Source: Streptomyces sp. CC0208 (GTDB taxonomy: Bacteria > Actinomycetota > Actinomycetes > Streptomycetales > Streptomycetaceae). From it: a stretch of DNA of 64,000 nt. Location of the stretch: positions 6,696,001 through 6,760,000 of the forward strand of contig NZ_CP031969.1 of assembly GCF_003443735.1 (NCBI RefSeq). Reading direction: 5' to 3'. The number at the start of each line of letters is the position of its first letter. The first letter of the stretch is position 1. Both the position numbers and the translations under genes were made by a program. The notes beneath the pieces are model-generated. The model was not told the DNA's origin. It was given only the letters and a program-made list of their open reading frames with translations, and searched no databases. Positions 1-7,901 of this stretch are shown one piece after another.

Positions 1-249
1 GCGGGCATGTACACCATCGGCGTGCTCGAACTGGCCGGTGGGATCGCCCTGTTGATCCCGGTGCTGCAGTCGGTGGCGGCCGTGGCGCTGAGCGGGCTGA
101 TGGTCGGCGCCTTCGTCGTGCAGCTCACCTACTTCGACGGGGAGAACGCGGCGACTCCCCTCATCCTGATCGTCCCGCTCGCCCTGATCGCCTGGGCCAG
201 GCGGCGGCACAATGCGGACCTGCTGCGGCTGGTGCGACGACGGGCATGA
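1..249 (+). CDS. DoxX-like membrane protein, C-terminal part (5' end outside window)
   Basis: The reading frame is open from the first base and stops at 249, so only about the last 82 residues are present. The visible part has two or three hydrophobic segments (GVLELAGGIALLIPVL, LSGLMVGAFVVQL and LILIVPLALIAW) and a basic tail, as in small four-helix DoxX/DoxD-family integral membrane proteins. The GxxELxGGxxLLIP pattern of the family is recognisable. The exact role is unknown; family members are linked to redox homeostasis at the membrane. The call rests on the motif and hydropathy only. About 100 bases without a gene follow before the convergent S4 gene. Confidence 0.6.
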   Translation, partial: AGMYTIGVLELAGGIALLIPVLQSVAAVALSGLMVGAFVVQLTYFDGENAATPLILIVPLALIAWARRRHNADLLRLVRRRA

Positions 250-353
250 TGCGACGACGGGCATGAGGAGAACGGCCTGCGGTCAGCGCGGCTTTGGCGC
301 GCTGCCCGCAGGTGTTTTCGGTGCCGAGTGCCCGCTGCCCCTCGGGAGTTCGC

Positions 354-1082
<729 letters not shown>

Positions 1083-1194
1083 GGCTCCGACCTTAGTACC
1101 CGGGACCGCGCACCCCGGGTGGGTTTTCCGGGCGGTGCCCGTCGGTACGGCCCCGGCGACCTGCCCGTACCGTGGACCCCCGTACCGTGGACGG

Positions 1195-1926
1195 GTGGAC
1201 GCCCTCGCCGACCTCGACCGCCGGATCTCGGGCTGCCGTGCCTGCCCGCGCTTGGTCGACTGGCGGGAGGAGGTGGCCCGGACCAAGCGGGCCGCGTTCG
1301 CCGACTGGACGTACTGGGGGCGGCCGGTGCCCGGCTTCGGGCCTGCGGACGCCCGGATGCTGATCGTCGGGCTCGCTCCGGCCGCGCACGGCGGGAACCG
1401 CACCGGGCGGATGTTCACCGGTGACCGTTCCGGGGACGTGCTGTACCAGGCGCTGTACGACATCGGGCTCGCCTCGCAGTCGACCGCCGTGACCGCGGAC
1501 GACGGACTGGAGCTGCACGGCGTGCGGATCACCTCGCCCGTGCACTGCGCTCCGCCCGCCAACAAACCCACCCCCGGCGAGCGCGACACCTGCCGGCCCT
1601 GGCTGGTCCAGGAGCTGAACCTGCTGCGGCCCACGCTCCGCACCGTGGTCGTGCTCGGCGCCTTCGGCTGGCAGGCCGCGCTGCCCGCGTTCACGGCGGC
1701 CGGCTGGAGCGTGCCCCGGCCGCGGCCCGCCTTCGGACACGGGGCGCGCGTCCCGCTCGACGGCCTCGAACTCTTCGGCTGCTTCCACGTCAGCCAGCGC
1801 AACACCTTCACCGGCAAGCTCACGCCCGAGATGCTGCGGGACGTGCTGCGCACGGCGGCCGAGGCGGCGGGTCTGCGGGGCCGTACCGGTGGAAACGGGA
1901 CGACGAGGCCGTCGTACGACGGTTAG
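1195..1926 (+). CDS. Uracil-DNA glycosylase, family 5 (UDGb)
   Basis: This excises uracil and other deaminated bases from DNA as the first step of base excision repair. The family-5 signature GLAPAAHGGNRTGRMFTGD is present, with the second motif HVSQRNTFTGKLT near the C-terminus. Four cysteines (CRAC near residue 15; HC and TC near residues 120-135) fit the 4Fe-4S cluster of the family. Length is 243 residues. The GTG at 1195 is taken because the conserved fold starts at once (LDRRISGCRACP) and because a -10-like TACCGT lies six bases upstream. In-frame GTG 1135 and ATG 1081 are alternatives. The direct repeat GTACCGTGGA occurs twice just upstream. Confidence 0.88.
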   Translation: MDALADLDRRISGCRACPRLVDWREEVARTKRAAFADWTYWGRPVPGFGPADARMLIVGLAPAAHGGNRTGRMFTGDRSGDVLYQALYDIGLASQSTAVTADDGLELHGVRITSPVHCAPPANKPTPGERDTCRPWLVQELNLLRPTLRTVVVLGAFGWQAALPAFTAAGWSVPRPRPAFGHGARVPLDGLELFGCFHVSQRNTFTGKLTPEMLRDVLRTAAEAAGLRGRTGGNGTTRPSYDG

Positions 1927-1935
1927 GGTCGCCGG

Positions 1936-2836
1936 GTGCCCCTCTACCCGGAGATCGAACCGTACGACCACGGCATGCTCGACGTCGGTGACGGCAACCT
2001 CGTGTACTGGGAGACCTGCGGCAACCCGGACGGCAAGCCGGCGGTGGTGCTGCACGGCGGCCCTGGGTCCGGCTGCTCGCCGTGGGCGCGCCGGCTGTTC
2101 GACCCCGCCGCGTACCGGATCGTGCTGCTGGACCAGCGGGGTGCCGGGAGGTCGACGCCGCACGCGAGCGCGTACGACACCGACATGAGCGTCGGTGTGG
2201 GGCGTGTCGTTCGGGTCGGTGCTGGGGCTGCGGTACGCGCAGACGCATCCGGACGTGGTGACGGAGATGGTGCTGACCGGTGTCGCGACCGCCGCGAGTC
2301 CTGAAGTGGCCTTGCTCACCAGGGGACTTGGGAAGATCTTCCCGGAGGCCTTCGAGCGCTTCGTCGGGGAGCTGCCCGTCGAGGAGCGGGCCGGGAACCT
2401 CGCCGCCGCCTACAACCGGTTGCTGGAGTCGCCCGACGCCGGGGTGCGGGAGCGGGCGGCGCGGGCGTGGACCGACTGGGAGACCGCGATCGAGCCCGCG
2501 CCGCCGCGGTCGGTGCCGCGGTACGAGGACCCGGTGTTCCGCCAGGGCTTCGCCCGTACCGTCACCCACTACTGGGGCAACGACCACTTCCTGGGCGAGG
2601 GCAACGACGAGGGTGTCGTGCTGCGTGACGCGCCCCTGCTGAAGAACATCCCGGGCACCCTGGTCCAGGGCAGTCTCGACCTCGGCAACCTGCTCGGTAC
2701 CGTCTGGCGGCTCCACCACGCCTGGCCGGGCAGCGAGTTGACGGTGATCGACGGCGGCGGACACAACGCCGGGGAACTGGGGGTGGCCGCGATGGTGGCG
2801 GCGACCGACACGTACGCCCGCCGCTCGCCCGCCTAG
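1936..2836 (+). pseudogene. Proline iminopeptidase, disrupted by an out-of-frame internal deletion
   Basis: The N-terminal half (GTG at 1936) reads in one frame through the oxyanion motif HGGPGSGCSP and LLDQRGAGRSTPH up to DTDMSV near 2190. The other half, from VWGVSFGS (the nucleophile elbow with the catalytic Ser) through FARTVTHYWGNDHF and the catalytic-His segment DGGGHNAGE, reads in the next frame from about 2195. In family members about 23 residues lie between these two blocks. Here they are missing, together with the frame, which fits a deletion of roughly 65-71 bases (2 mod 3). Without repair the product ends at 2304 without a nucleophile. The rest of the coding sequence is intact, so the lesion looks recent, or is an assembly error. 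Confidence 0.85.
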
Positions 2837-3501
2837 ATCATCTCGCCCGTCTCCCCGAACAACTGCCGTACCGTCGACTCGTAGTTGGTCCGCACGTGCG
2901 CGAGAGCGTGCGCGCGGGCCCGTTCCGGGTCGCCCGAGGCGATCGCCTCGTACAAGTCGCGGTGTTCGACGAGGAGTTCGGGCCACTCCTCGTTCCGTCG
3001 GGTCATCCAGCGCAGCCGTCCCGCGACCGGTTCCAGGGCCTCGATCAGCAGGCTGTTGCGGGCCATCGCCACGATGCTGTCGTGCAGACGGCTGTTGACG
3101 TCCGTGATGGTCTCCGCGTCGCCCGCCTCGGTCGCGGTCGCCGCGAGGTCGAGGAGCCGCTCCACCTCGGCGAGATCCTCCGGGGTCGCCCGGGCCGCGG
3201 CGAGCCCTGCGGCGTACACCTCCAACGCCTCGCGCAGCTCGAAGAGTTCCTTGACGTCGTTCGGGGTCAGCCGTCGTACGACCGTGCGGCGGGGCGTCTC
3301 GAAGTGCACGAAGCCCTCGGCGACCAGCGCGCGGATCGCCTCGCGGACCGGCACCCGGGAGACCCCGAAGCGCTCGGCGAGCTCCCGCTCGACCAGTCGG
3401 TCGCCCGGCCGCAGTCCGCCGGCGATGATCTCCTGCCGCAGGGTGGCCAGGACGCGTTCGCGGACGGCGCCGAGGGGCTCGGTGTTCGTCGTGGAGCTCA
3501 T
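2833..3501 (-). CDS. GntR-family transcriptional regulator, FadR/FCD type
   Basis: This 222-residue repressor-type protein has an N-terminal winged helix (LRQEIIAGGLRPGDRL, ELAERFGVSRVPVREAIR) and an all-helical FCD effector domain. The domain has the usual metal-binding positions (ELREALE, LHDSIVAMARN, EHRDLYEAI and HALAHV). It is transcribed divergently from the NCS1 permease-racemase pair and is the obvious local regulator; a perfect 14-bp palindrome lies between them. Its stop overlaps the end of the broken proline iminopeptidase gene by a few bases. The effector is unknown but is likely a substrate or product of the neighbouring permease/racemase. Confidence 0.92.
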   Translation of the reverse strand: MSSTTNTEPLGAVRERVLATLRQEIIAGGLRPGDRLVERELAERFGVSRVPVREAIRALVAEGFVHFETPRRTVVRRLTPNDVKELFELREALEVYAAGLAAARATPEDLAEVERLLDLAATATEAGDAETITDVNSRLHDSIVAMARNSLLIEALEPVAGRLRWMTRRNEEWPELLVEHRDLYEAIASGDPERARAHALAHVRTNYESTVRQLFGETGEMI

Positions 3502-3611
3502 GGAGCCATCTTCTCCGACGTCCGAGCCGTCGTTGACGCCGGAGCTGTTTTACGGAGCCTTAACAAACGCGACATCGGTCGGGACTCTTGACGGCGGGAC
3601 CATGACCGCAG

Positions 3612-3625
3612 TTTGGTATACCAAA
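3612..3625. promoter_or_regulatory. Candidate GntR/FCD operator, perfect palindrome TTTGGTATACCAAA
   Basis: TTTGGTA and its exact reverse complement TACCAAA abut here. The core TGGTATACCA is a common operator form for FadR/FCD regulators. The site is 111 bp from the GntR start and 51 bp from the permease GTG. A TTGACG hexamer at 3588-3593 could be the -35 of the permease promoter, which would put the operator over or next to the -10 region. Confidence 0.75.
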
Positions 3626-3675
3626 ACTGGATGCCAGGCGGCCGCCATCCTCCTGTCCCCGTCCTTGGAGGCCCT

Positions 3676-5142
3676 GTGTCCCTCGCCGACCGTGCCGAAG
3701 TCACCGGCACACCAGCGTTCGTCCCCGATCCCCGGCTCACCAACGAAGACCTCGCGCCCGCGGGCAAGCGCAACTGGAAGGTCTTCGACCTCTTCGCCAT
3801 GTGGATGTCGGACGTCCACAACCTCGGCAACTACACCTTCGCGGCCGGTCTGCTGGTCCTCGGCATGAACGTGTGGCAGGTCTTCACGTCCCTGCTCGTC
3901 GGCTTCGTGCTCATCTACATCGGCATGAACTGGATGGGGAGGATCGGCCAGCGCCACGGCGTGCCGTTCCCCGTGGTCAGCCGCATCAGCTTCGGTGTGT
4001 GGGGCGCCAACATCCCCGCCCTGATCCGGGCCGTGATCGCCATCATGTGGTACGGCATCCAGACCTACCTGGCCTCCGTGGCGGTCAACGTGATGCTGCT
4101 GGCCGCCTGGCCGGGCCTGGAGTCGTGGACGCACAGTTCCTTCCTCGGCCTCGACGCGCTCGGCTGGGTCTCCTTCCTCTCGCTGTGGCTGATCCAGGCG
4201 CTGATCATCAGCCAGGGCATGGAGTCGGTCCGGAAGTTCCAGGACTTCTGCGGACCGGCGATCTGGCTCGTCATGATCGCGCTGGCGGTCTGGGTGCTGG
4301 CCAAGGCCGACTGGAGCATCTCGCTCACCAGCACCCCGCACCCCGTCTCCGTCGGCGAGCAGTGGCGGCAGTGGTTCGGCGCGATCGGCCTGATCCTCGC
4401 CACCTACGGCACGCTGATGCTCAACTTCTGCGACTTCTCCCGCTTCGCGCCGGACTACAAGACCGTCCGCCGCGGCAACTTCTGGGGCCTGCCCATCAAC
4501 TCCACGGCCTTCGTGGTCGTCTCCGTGATCGTCACCGCGGGCTCGCTCGAGGTCTGGGGCCAGGCCATCACCGACCCGGCCGAACTGGTCGCCAAGGTCG
4601 GCAACACCTGGGTGATGGTGCTGGGCGCGCTCACCTTCGCCATCGCCACCATGGGCGTCAACATCGTCGCCAACTTCGTCTCACCGGCGTACGACCTCGC
4701 CAACGTCTGGCCGCAGAAGATCACCTTCAGGATCGGCGGCATGATCAGCACCGTCGCCGCCCTGGTCGTGACCCCGTGGAACCTCTTCTCCAACCCCACG
4801 GTCGTCAACTACTTCCTCGGCGGCCTCGGGGCCTTCCTCGGCCCGCTGTTCGGCGTGATCATGCTCGACTACTACTGGGTCAAGAAGGGCCGCGTGGACG
4901 TCGACGAGCTGTTCAAGGCCGAGCCCGGCTCCCGCTACTACTACCGCAAGGGCGTCAACCCGAAGGCCCTGTGGGCGTTCCTGCCCGCGGCCGCCGTCGC
5001 CGGGGTCCTCGCCCTGGTGAAGACCTTCAGCGACGTGGCCCCGTACTCCTGGTTCATCGGCACGGCCCTCGCGGCCGGCCTGTACGCGCTGCTGTGCCGG
5101 AGCGAGCGAGCGGCCCCCGTCGAAGAGCCCGTGGAGGTCTGA
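3676..5142 (+). CDS. NCS1-family nucleobase/hydantoin/allantoin:cation symporter
   Basis: The 488-residue permease has about 12 hydrophobic segments and imports nitrogen-rich ring compounds with a cation. NCS1 hallmarks are GKRNWKVFDLFAMWMSDVHN at the first helix, RHGVPFPVVSRISFGVWG, and IMWYGIQTYLAS, which corresponds to the substrate-stacking Trp/Gln segment of Mhp1 and PucI. The GTG at 3676 was chosen over an upstream in-frame start because GGAGG lies at 3667-3671 and the upstream part would run through the operator. Five bases separate it from the racemase-like gene, so they form an operon. The partner enzyme points to a hydantoin, allantoin or related ureide as substrate; this is inferred from context. 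Confidence 0.9.
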   Translation: MSLADRAEVTGTPAFVPDPRLTNEDLAPAGKRNWKVFDLFAMWMSDVHNLGNYTFAAGLLVLGMNVWQVFTSLLVGFVLIYIGMNWMGRIGQRHGVPFPVVSRISFGVWGANIPALIRAVIAIMWYGIQTYLASVAVNVMLLAAWPGLESWTHSSFLGLDALGWVSFLSLWLIQALIISQGMESVRKFQDFCGPAIWLVMIALAVWVLAKADWSISLTSTPHPVSVGEQWRQWFGAIGLILATYGTLMLNFCDFSRFAPDYKTVRRGNFWGLPINSTAFVVVSVIVTAGSLEVWGQAITDPAELVAKVGNTWVMVLGALTFAIATMGVNIVANFVSPAYDLANVWPQKITFRIGGMISTVAALVVTPWNLFSNPTVVNYFLGGLGAFLGPLFGVIMLDYYWVKKGRVDVDELFKAEPGSRYYYRKGVNPKALWAFLPAAAVAGVLALVKTFSDVAPYSWFIGTALAAGLYALLCRSERAAPVEEPVEV

Positions 5143-5147
5143 GAAGC

Positions 5148-5867
5148 GTGCGGATCGTCGTCACCAACTGCAACACCACGCAGGAGATGACCGAGGAGAT
5201 CGTACGAGGTGCCCGGGCCGCGGCAGGCCCGGGCACCACCGTGCTCGGACTCACCCCCGCGTGGGGCCCCGAGTCCGCGGAGGGCTGGCTCGACAGCTAC
5301 CTCTCGGCGGCGGCGGTCATCGACCTGCTGCGCACGTACGAGGGCCCTTCCTACGACGCCGTCGTCATGGCCGGCTTCGGCGAGCACGGACGGGAGGGCG
5401 TCCGGGAGCTGGTGGACGTACCCGTCGTCGACATCACCGAGGCCGCCGCCCATCTGGCCTGTCTGCTCGGCCGGCGCTACGGCGTGGTGACCACGCTGGA
5501 GCGGTCCTGCGGGCAGATCGAGGACAGCCTGGAGTTGGCGGGAGTGGGGCGCAACTGTGCCGCCGTCGTCGGGACCGGACTGGGCGTTCTCGACCTGGGG
5601 GACGCCGACCGCACGGAGGCGGCCTTCCTCGCGGCCGCCGAACGGGTACGCGAGGCCGGCGCCGAGGTGCTGGTGCTGGGGTGCGCCGGGATGACCGGAC
5701 TTCAGCGGACGGTGGGGGAGAAGCTGGGGCTCCCGGTGGTCGACGGGGTGGGGGCGGCGGTGAAGCTGGCGGAGTCGCTGGTGGGGCTCGGGCTGAACAC
5801 CAGCCGTGCGGGCGGCTATGCGAAGCCGGTACCGAAGAGGCGGGTGTGGCCACCGCGGTCGGGCTGA
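5148..5867 (+). CDS. Asp/Glu/hydantoin racemase-superfamily protein
   Basis: The 239-residue protein belongs to the racemase fold that inverts a stereocentre with two cysteines. The second cysteine motif VLVLGCAGMTGL is present. The first, usually A-C-F-G-D/E-x-G, reads VVMAGFGEHG with Gly in place of Cys. The N-terminal NPNTxxxMT motif reads NCNTTQEMT. A one-cysteine enzyme may not racemise by the usual route; decarboxylase or isomerase relatives with one Cys exist. GGAGG lies ten bases before the GTG, inside the end of the permease gene. With the GntR regulator and permease it forms a small ureide or amino-acid uptake and conversion unit. Confidence 0.85.
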   Translation: MRIVVTNCNTTQEMTEEIVRGARAAAGPGTTVLGLTPAWGPESAEGWLDSYLSAAAVIDLLRTYEGPSYDAVVMAGFGEHGREGVRELVDVPVVDITEAAAHLACLLGRRYGVVTTLERSCGQIEDSLELAGVGRNCAAVVGTGLGVLDLGDADRTEAAFLAAAERVREAGAEVLVLGCAGMTGLQRTVGEKLGLPVVDGVGAAVKLAESLVGLGLNTSRAGGYAKPVPKRRVWPPRSG

Positions 5868-5876
5868 CCCGGGTGC

Positions 5877-6326
5877 TCAGGGCCGCCAGACGTACCGCAC
5901 GTCCGGCTCCCGCTCCTCGTTGCCGCTGCCGTCCGTGCGCTCGGCCTCGACGAAGCCGTGGCGTTCGTAGAAGCGGTGGGCCGGCTTGTTGACCTGGAAG
6001 GTCCACAGGCTCAGCCCTCGCGGGGACCGTTCCTTGGCGAGCGCGACGAACCGGTCGCCGATGCCCCGTCCCCGCCAGTCGGGGGCGAGATACAGCTGGG
6101 AGAGCAGGTCACCGGCGAGGACCATCAGTCCGGCGACCTGGTCGTTCACCACGGCCACCCACGTCTCACTCGAGGGCACCACGACGTCCCGGAAGTAGGC
6201 GCGCACCTCGTCGTCGGACCGGGGCCGCACCACCGTCGGCAAAGCGGCGGCGAAGGAGCGCAGAAAGACGTCGGCCGTGGCGGCGGCGTCGGAGGCGGTG
6301 GCCCGGCGGATCACGACCGCGCTCAC
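5877..6326 (-). CDS. GNAT-family N-acetyltransferase
   Basis: The 149-residue single-domain protein has the acetyl-CoA pyrophosphate loop LYLAPDWRGRGIGDRF and the later YERHGFVEAERTD strand, both typical of GNAT enzymes. The substrate cannot be told. The GTG at 6326 is the second of two coupled genes: GTGA overlaps the stop of the RidA-like gene by four bases, so translation is probably coupled. A longer in-frame start at 6461 would run through the RidA-like coding sequence and is rejected. Confidence 0.88.
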   Translation of the reverse strand: MSAVVIRRATASDAAATADVFLRSFAAALPTVVRPRSDDEVRAYFRDVVVPSSETWVAVVNDQVAGLMVLAGDLLSQLYLAPDWRGRGIGDRFVALAKERSPRGLSLWTFQVNKPAHRFYERHGFVEAERTDGSGNEEREPDVRYVWRP

Positions 6327-6736
6327 TGTGCAGCCGCCTCGGGCACCACGGCCGTCGCCGTGATCTCCACCAGCTGGCCCGTGTACCCGAGGCAGGCGAC
6401 CCCGATCAGCGTCGACGCATGCGGACCGGCGCTCAGCCCGGACGCCTCGACCACCTCCCACACGGCGGACAGCACCGCGGGCTCGCTGCTCACGACATGC
6501 ACATCGGTCGCGAGCACGTGCTCCAAGTCGCTGCCGACCGCGTGGAGTTGCTCCCGCAGGTTCGCGATCACCTGCTCGACCTGCCGCGCGGGATCCCCTT
6601 CGCCCACGAGGTTCCCCTTGGCGTCCAGCGGAACGGACCCGGCGAGGAACGCGAGCTTCGTGCCGGCCTCGACGACGGAGGCGTGGGAGTAGGTCGGCGG
6701 CGGGAAGAGGGTCGGGGCGGTGACGCGCTCGATCAC
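6323..6736 (-). CDS. RidA/YjgF-family protein
   Basis: The 137-residue protein has the Rid fold (SHASVVEAGTKLAFLAGSVP, then AREQL-type helices and LVEITATAVV). Canonical RidA enzymes hydrolyse reactive enamine/imine intermediates with an Arg near the C-terminus. At that place the sequence reads GVACLGYTGQLVEI, so the Arg seems replaced by Cys. This suggests a non-canonical Rid subgroup without classical deaminase activity. The GTG at 6736 is supported by a short GAG five bases upstream; upstream in-frame codons would encode the 7-bp repeat array. It forms an operon with the GNAT gene. Confidence 0.82.
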   Translation of the reverse strand: MIERVTAPTLFPPPTYSHASVVEAGTKLAFLAGSVPLDAKGNLVGEGDPARQVEQVIANLREQLHAVGSDLEHVLATDVHVVSSEPAVLSAVWEVVEASGLSAGPHASTLIGVACLGYTGQLVEITATAVVPEAAAQ

Positions 6737-6750
6737 GTGGACTCCTGTGG

Positions 6751-6806
6751 CGGAGGGCGGAGGGCGGAGGGCGGAGGGTGGACGGCGGACGGCGGACGGC
6801 GGACGG
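6751..6806. repeat. 7-bp tandem repeat array, eight units
   Basis: Four copies of CGGAGGG are followed by TGGACGG and three copies of CGGACGG, a two-stage heptamer array immediately upstream of the RidA-like gene. The block switch from GAG to GAC looks like a point change spread by slippage. It lies between the divergent RidA-like and nucleotidyltransferase genes, and copy number is likely variable between strains. Confidence 0.9.
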
Positions 6807-6938
6807 GGGACAACCTTTCGATCATCGGGGGCCGGAGGGCCGGACCGCACCTGAATTACAGCTCGTCACCTGTGCCCGGGCATTCGTCGGCCGCGTAATT
6901 CCGTGGAGAGGGCGCCCCGGTCTCCGTACGCTGCGCCC

Positions 6939-7703
6939 ATGCCCCCCGCCTTCCCCGACGCCGGCTTCCTGGACGCCATCGCGGACCGTCTCGCCGCCCT
7001 CCCGACCGTCCGGGCCGTGGCGCTCGGCGGCTCCCGTGCCCAGGGCACCGCACGGCCGGACAGCGACTGGGACCTGGCGGTCTACTACCGCGGCGACTTC
7101 GACCCCGCCGACCTCCGCGCGGTCGGCTGGGAAGGCGAGGTCTCCGAGGTCGGCGGCTGGGGCGGAGGGGTCTTCAACGGGGGAGCGTGGCTGACGATCG
7201 ACGGGCGGCGGGTCGACGTCCACTACCGGGATCTCGACGTGGTGGAACGGGAGTCGGCCGAGGCGGAGGAAGGACGCTTCCGGGTGGAGCCCCTGCTCTT
7301 CCACCTGGCCGGCATCCCCACCTACCTGATCGTGGCCGAACTCGCCGTCAACCAGGTCCTCAGGGGCGACCTGCCCCGCCCGACGGCCTACCCGGCGAAG
7401 CTCCGCACTTCCGCCGCCACCCGGTGGCGGGACACCGCCCACCTCACCCTGGCCTACACCGAGGCCAACCACGCCCCGGCCGACCGCCTCACCGAGACCG
7501 CCGGCGGCCTCGCCACGGCCGCCGTGCAGATGGGGCACTCGGTGCTGGCGGCGCGAGGCGAGTGGGTGACCAACGAGAAGCGGTTGCTGGAGCGGGCCGG
7601 CCTGCGGGACGTCGACCGGATCGTCGAGTCCTTGACGGCCTCACCCGGGTCGGCCGTCCGCGCGGCCGCGAAGGTGCGGGAGCTGTTCGACAGCGCGGGC
7701 TGA
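6939..7703 (+). CDS. Nucleotidyltransferase-domain protein
   Basis: The 254-residue protein starts with a minimal nucleotidyltransferase domain: the helix-strand motif VRAVALGGSRAQGTA, followed by DSDWDLAVYYRG, with the two metal-binding Asp residues. A third acidic strand (RRVDVHYRDLD) also fits. The C-terminal half is helical, as in aminoglycoside- or MNT-type proteins. The target (nucleotide, small molecule or RNA) is unknown. The ATG at 6939 is preceded by TACGCT without a ribosome binding site, which suggests a leaderless transcript; GTG 6903 is an alternative start. Confidence 0.85.
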   Translation: MPPAFPDAGFLDAIADRLAALPTVRAVALGGSRAQGTARPDSDWDLAVYYRGDFDPADLRAVGWEGEVSEVGGWGGGVFNGGAWLTIDGRRVDVHYRDLDVVERESAEAEEGRFRVEPLLFHLAGIPTYLIVAELAVNQVLRGDLPRPTAYPAKLRTSAATRWRDTAHLTLAYTEANHAPADRLTETAGGLATAAVQMGHSVLAARGEWVTNEKRLLERAGLRDVDRIVESLTASPGSAVRAAAKVRELFDSAG

Positions 7704-7901
7704 GCGGCCGTGGAACCGCCGTCGGTTCACCTTCCCGGGTTGCGTTCATAAAGAACGTGGCTTTTGCATGCATCGTCACACGCGGGTAACACGAGAGTCC
7801 CGGGCCCTCCAAGAACGCGCTCTATCGTGGAGACCACAGCCCAACGCCCGGCCACCGTCGCCCGAAGGCACACCCTCGCCTCTCCCGACGACAGGAGCCC
7901 C

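Noticed and set aside
1166..1188. PafBC-type promoter before the uracil-DNA glycosylase
   Set aside because: TACCGT lies at the right distance from the GTG, but the upstream element CGTACCGTG fits TTGTCRGTG at only four of nine positions.
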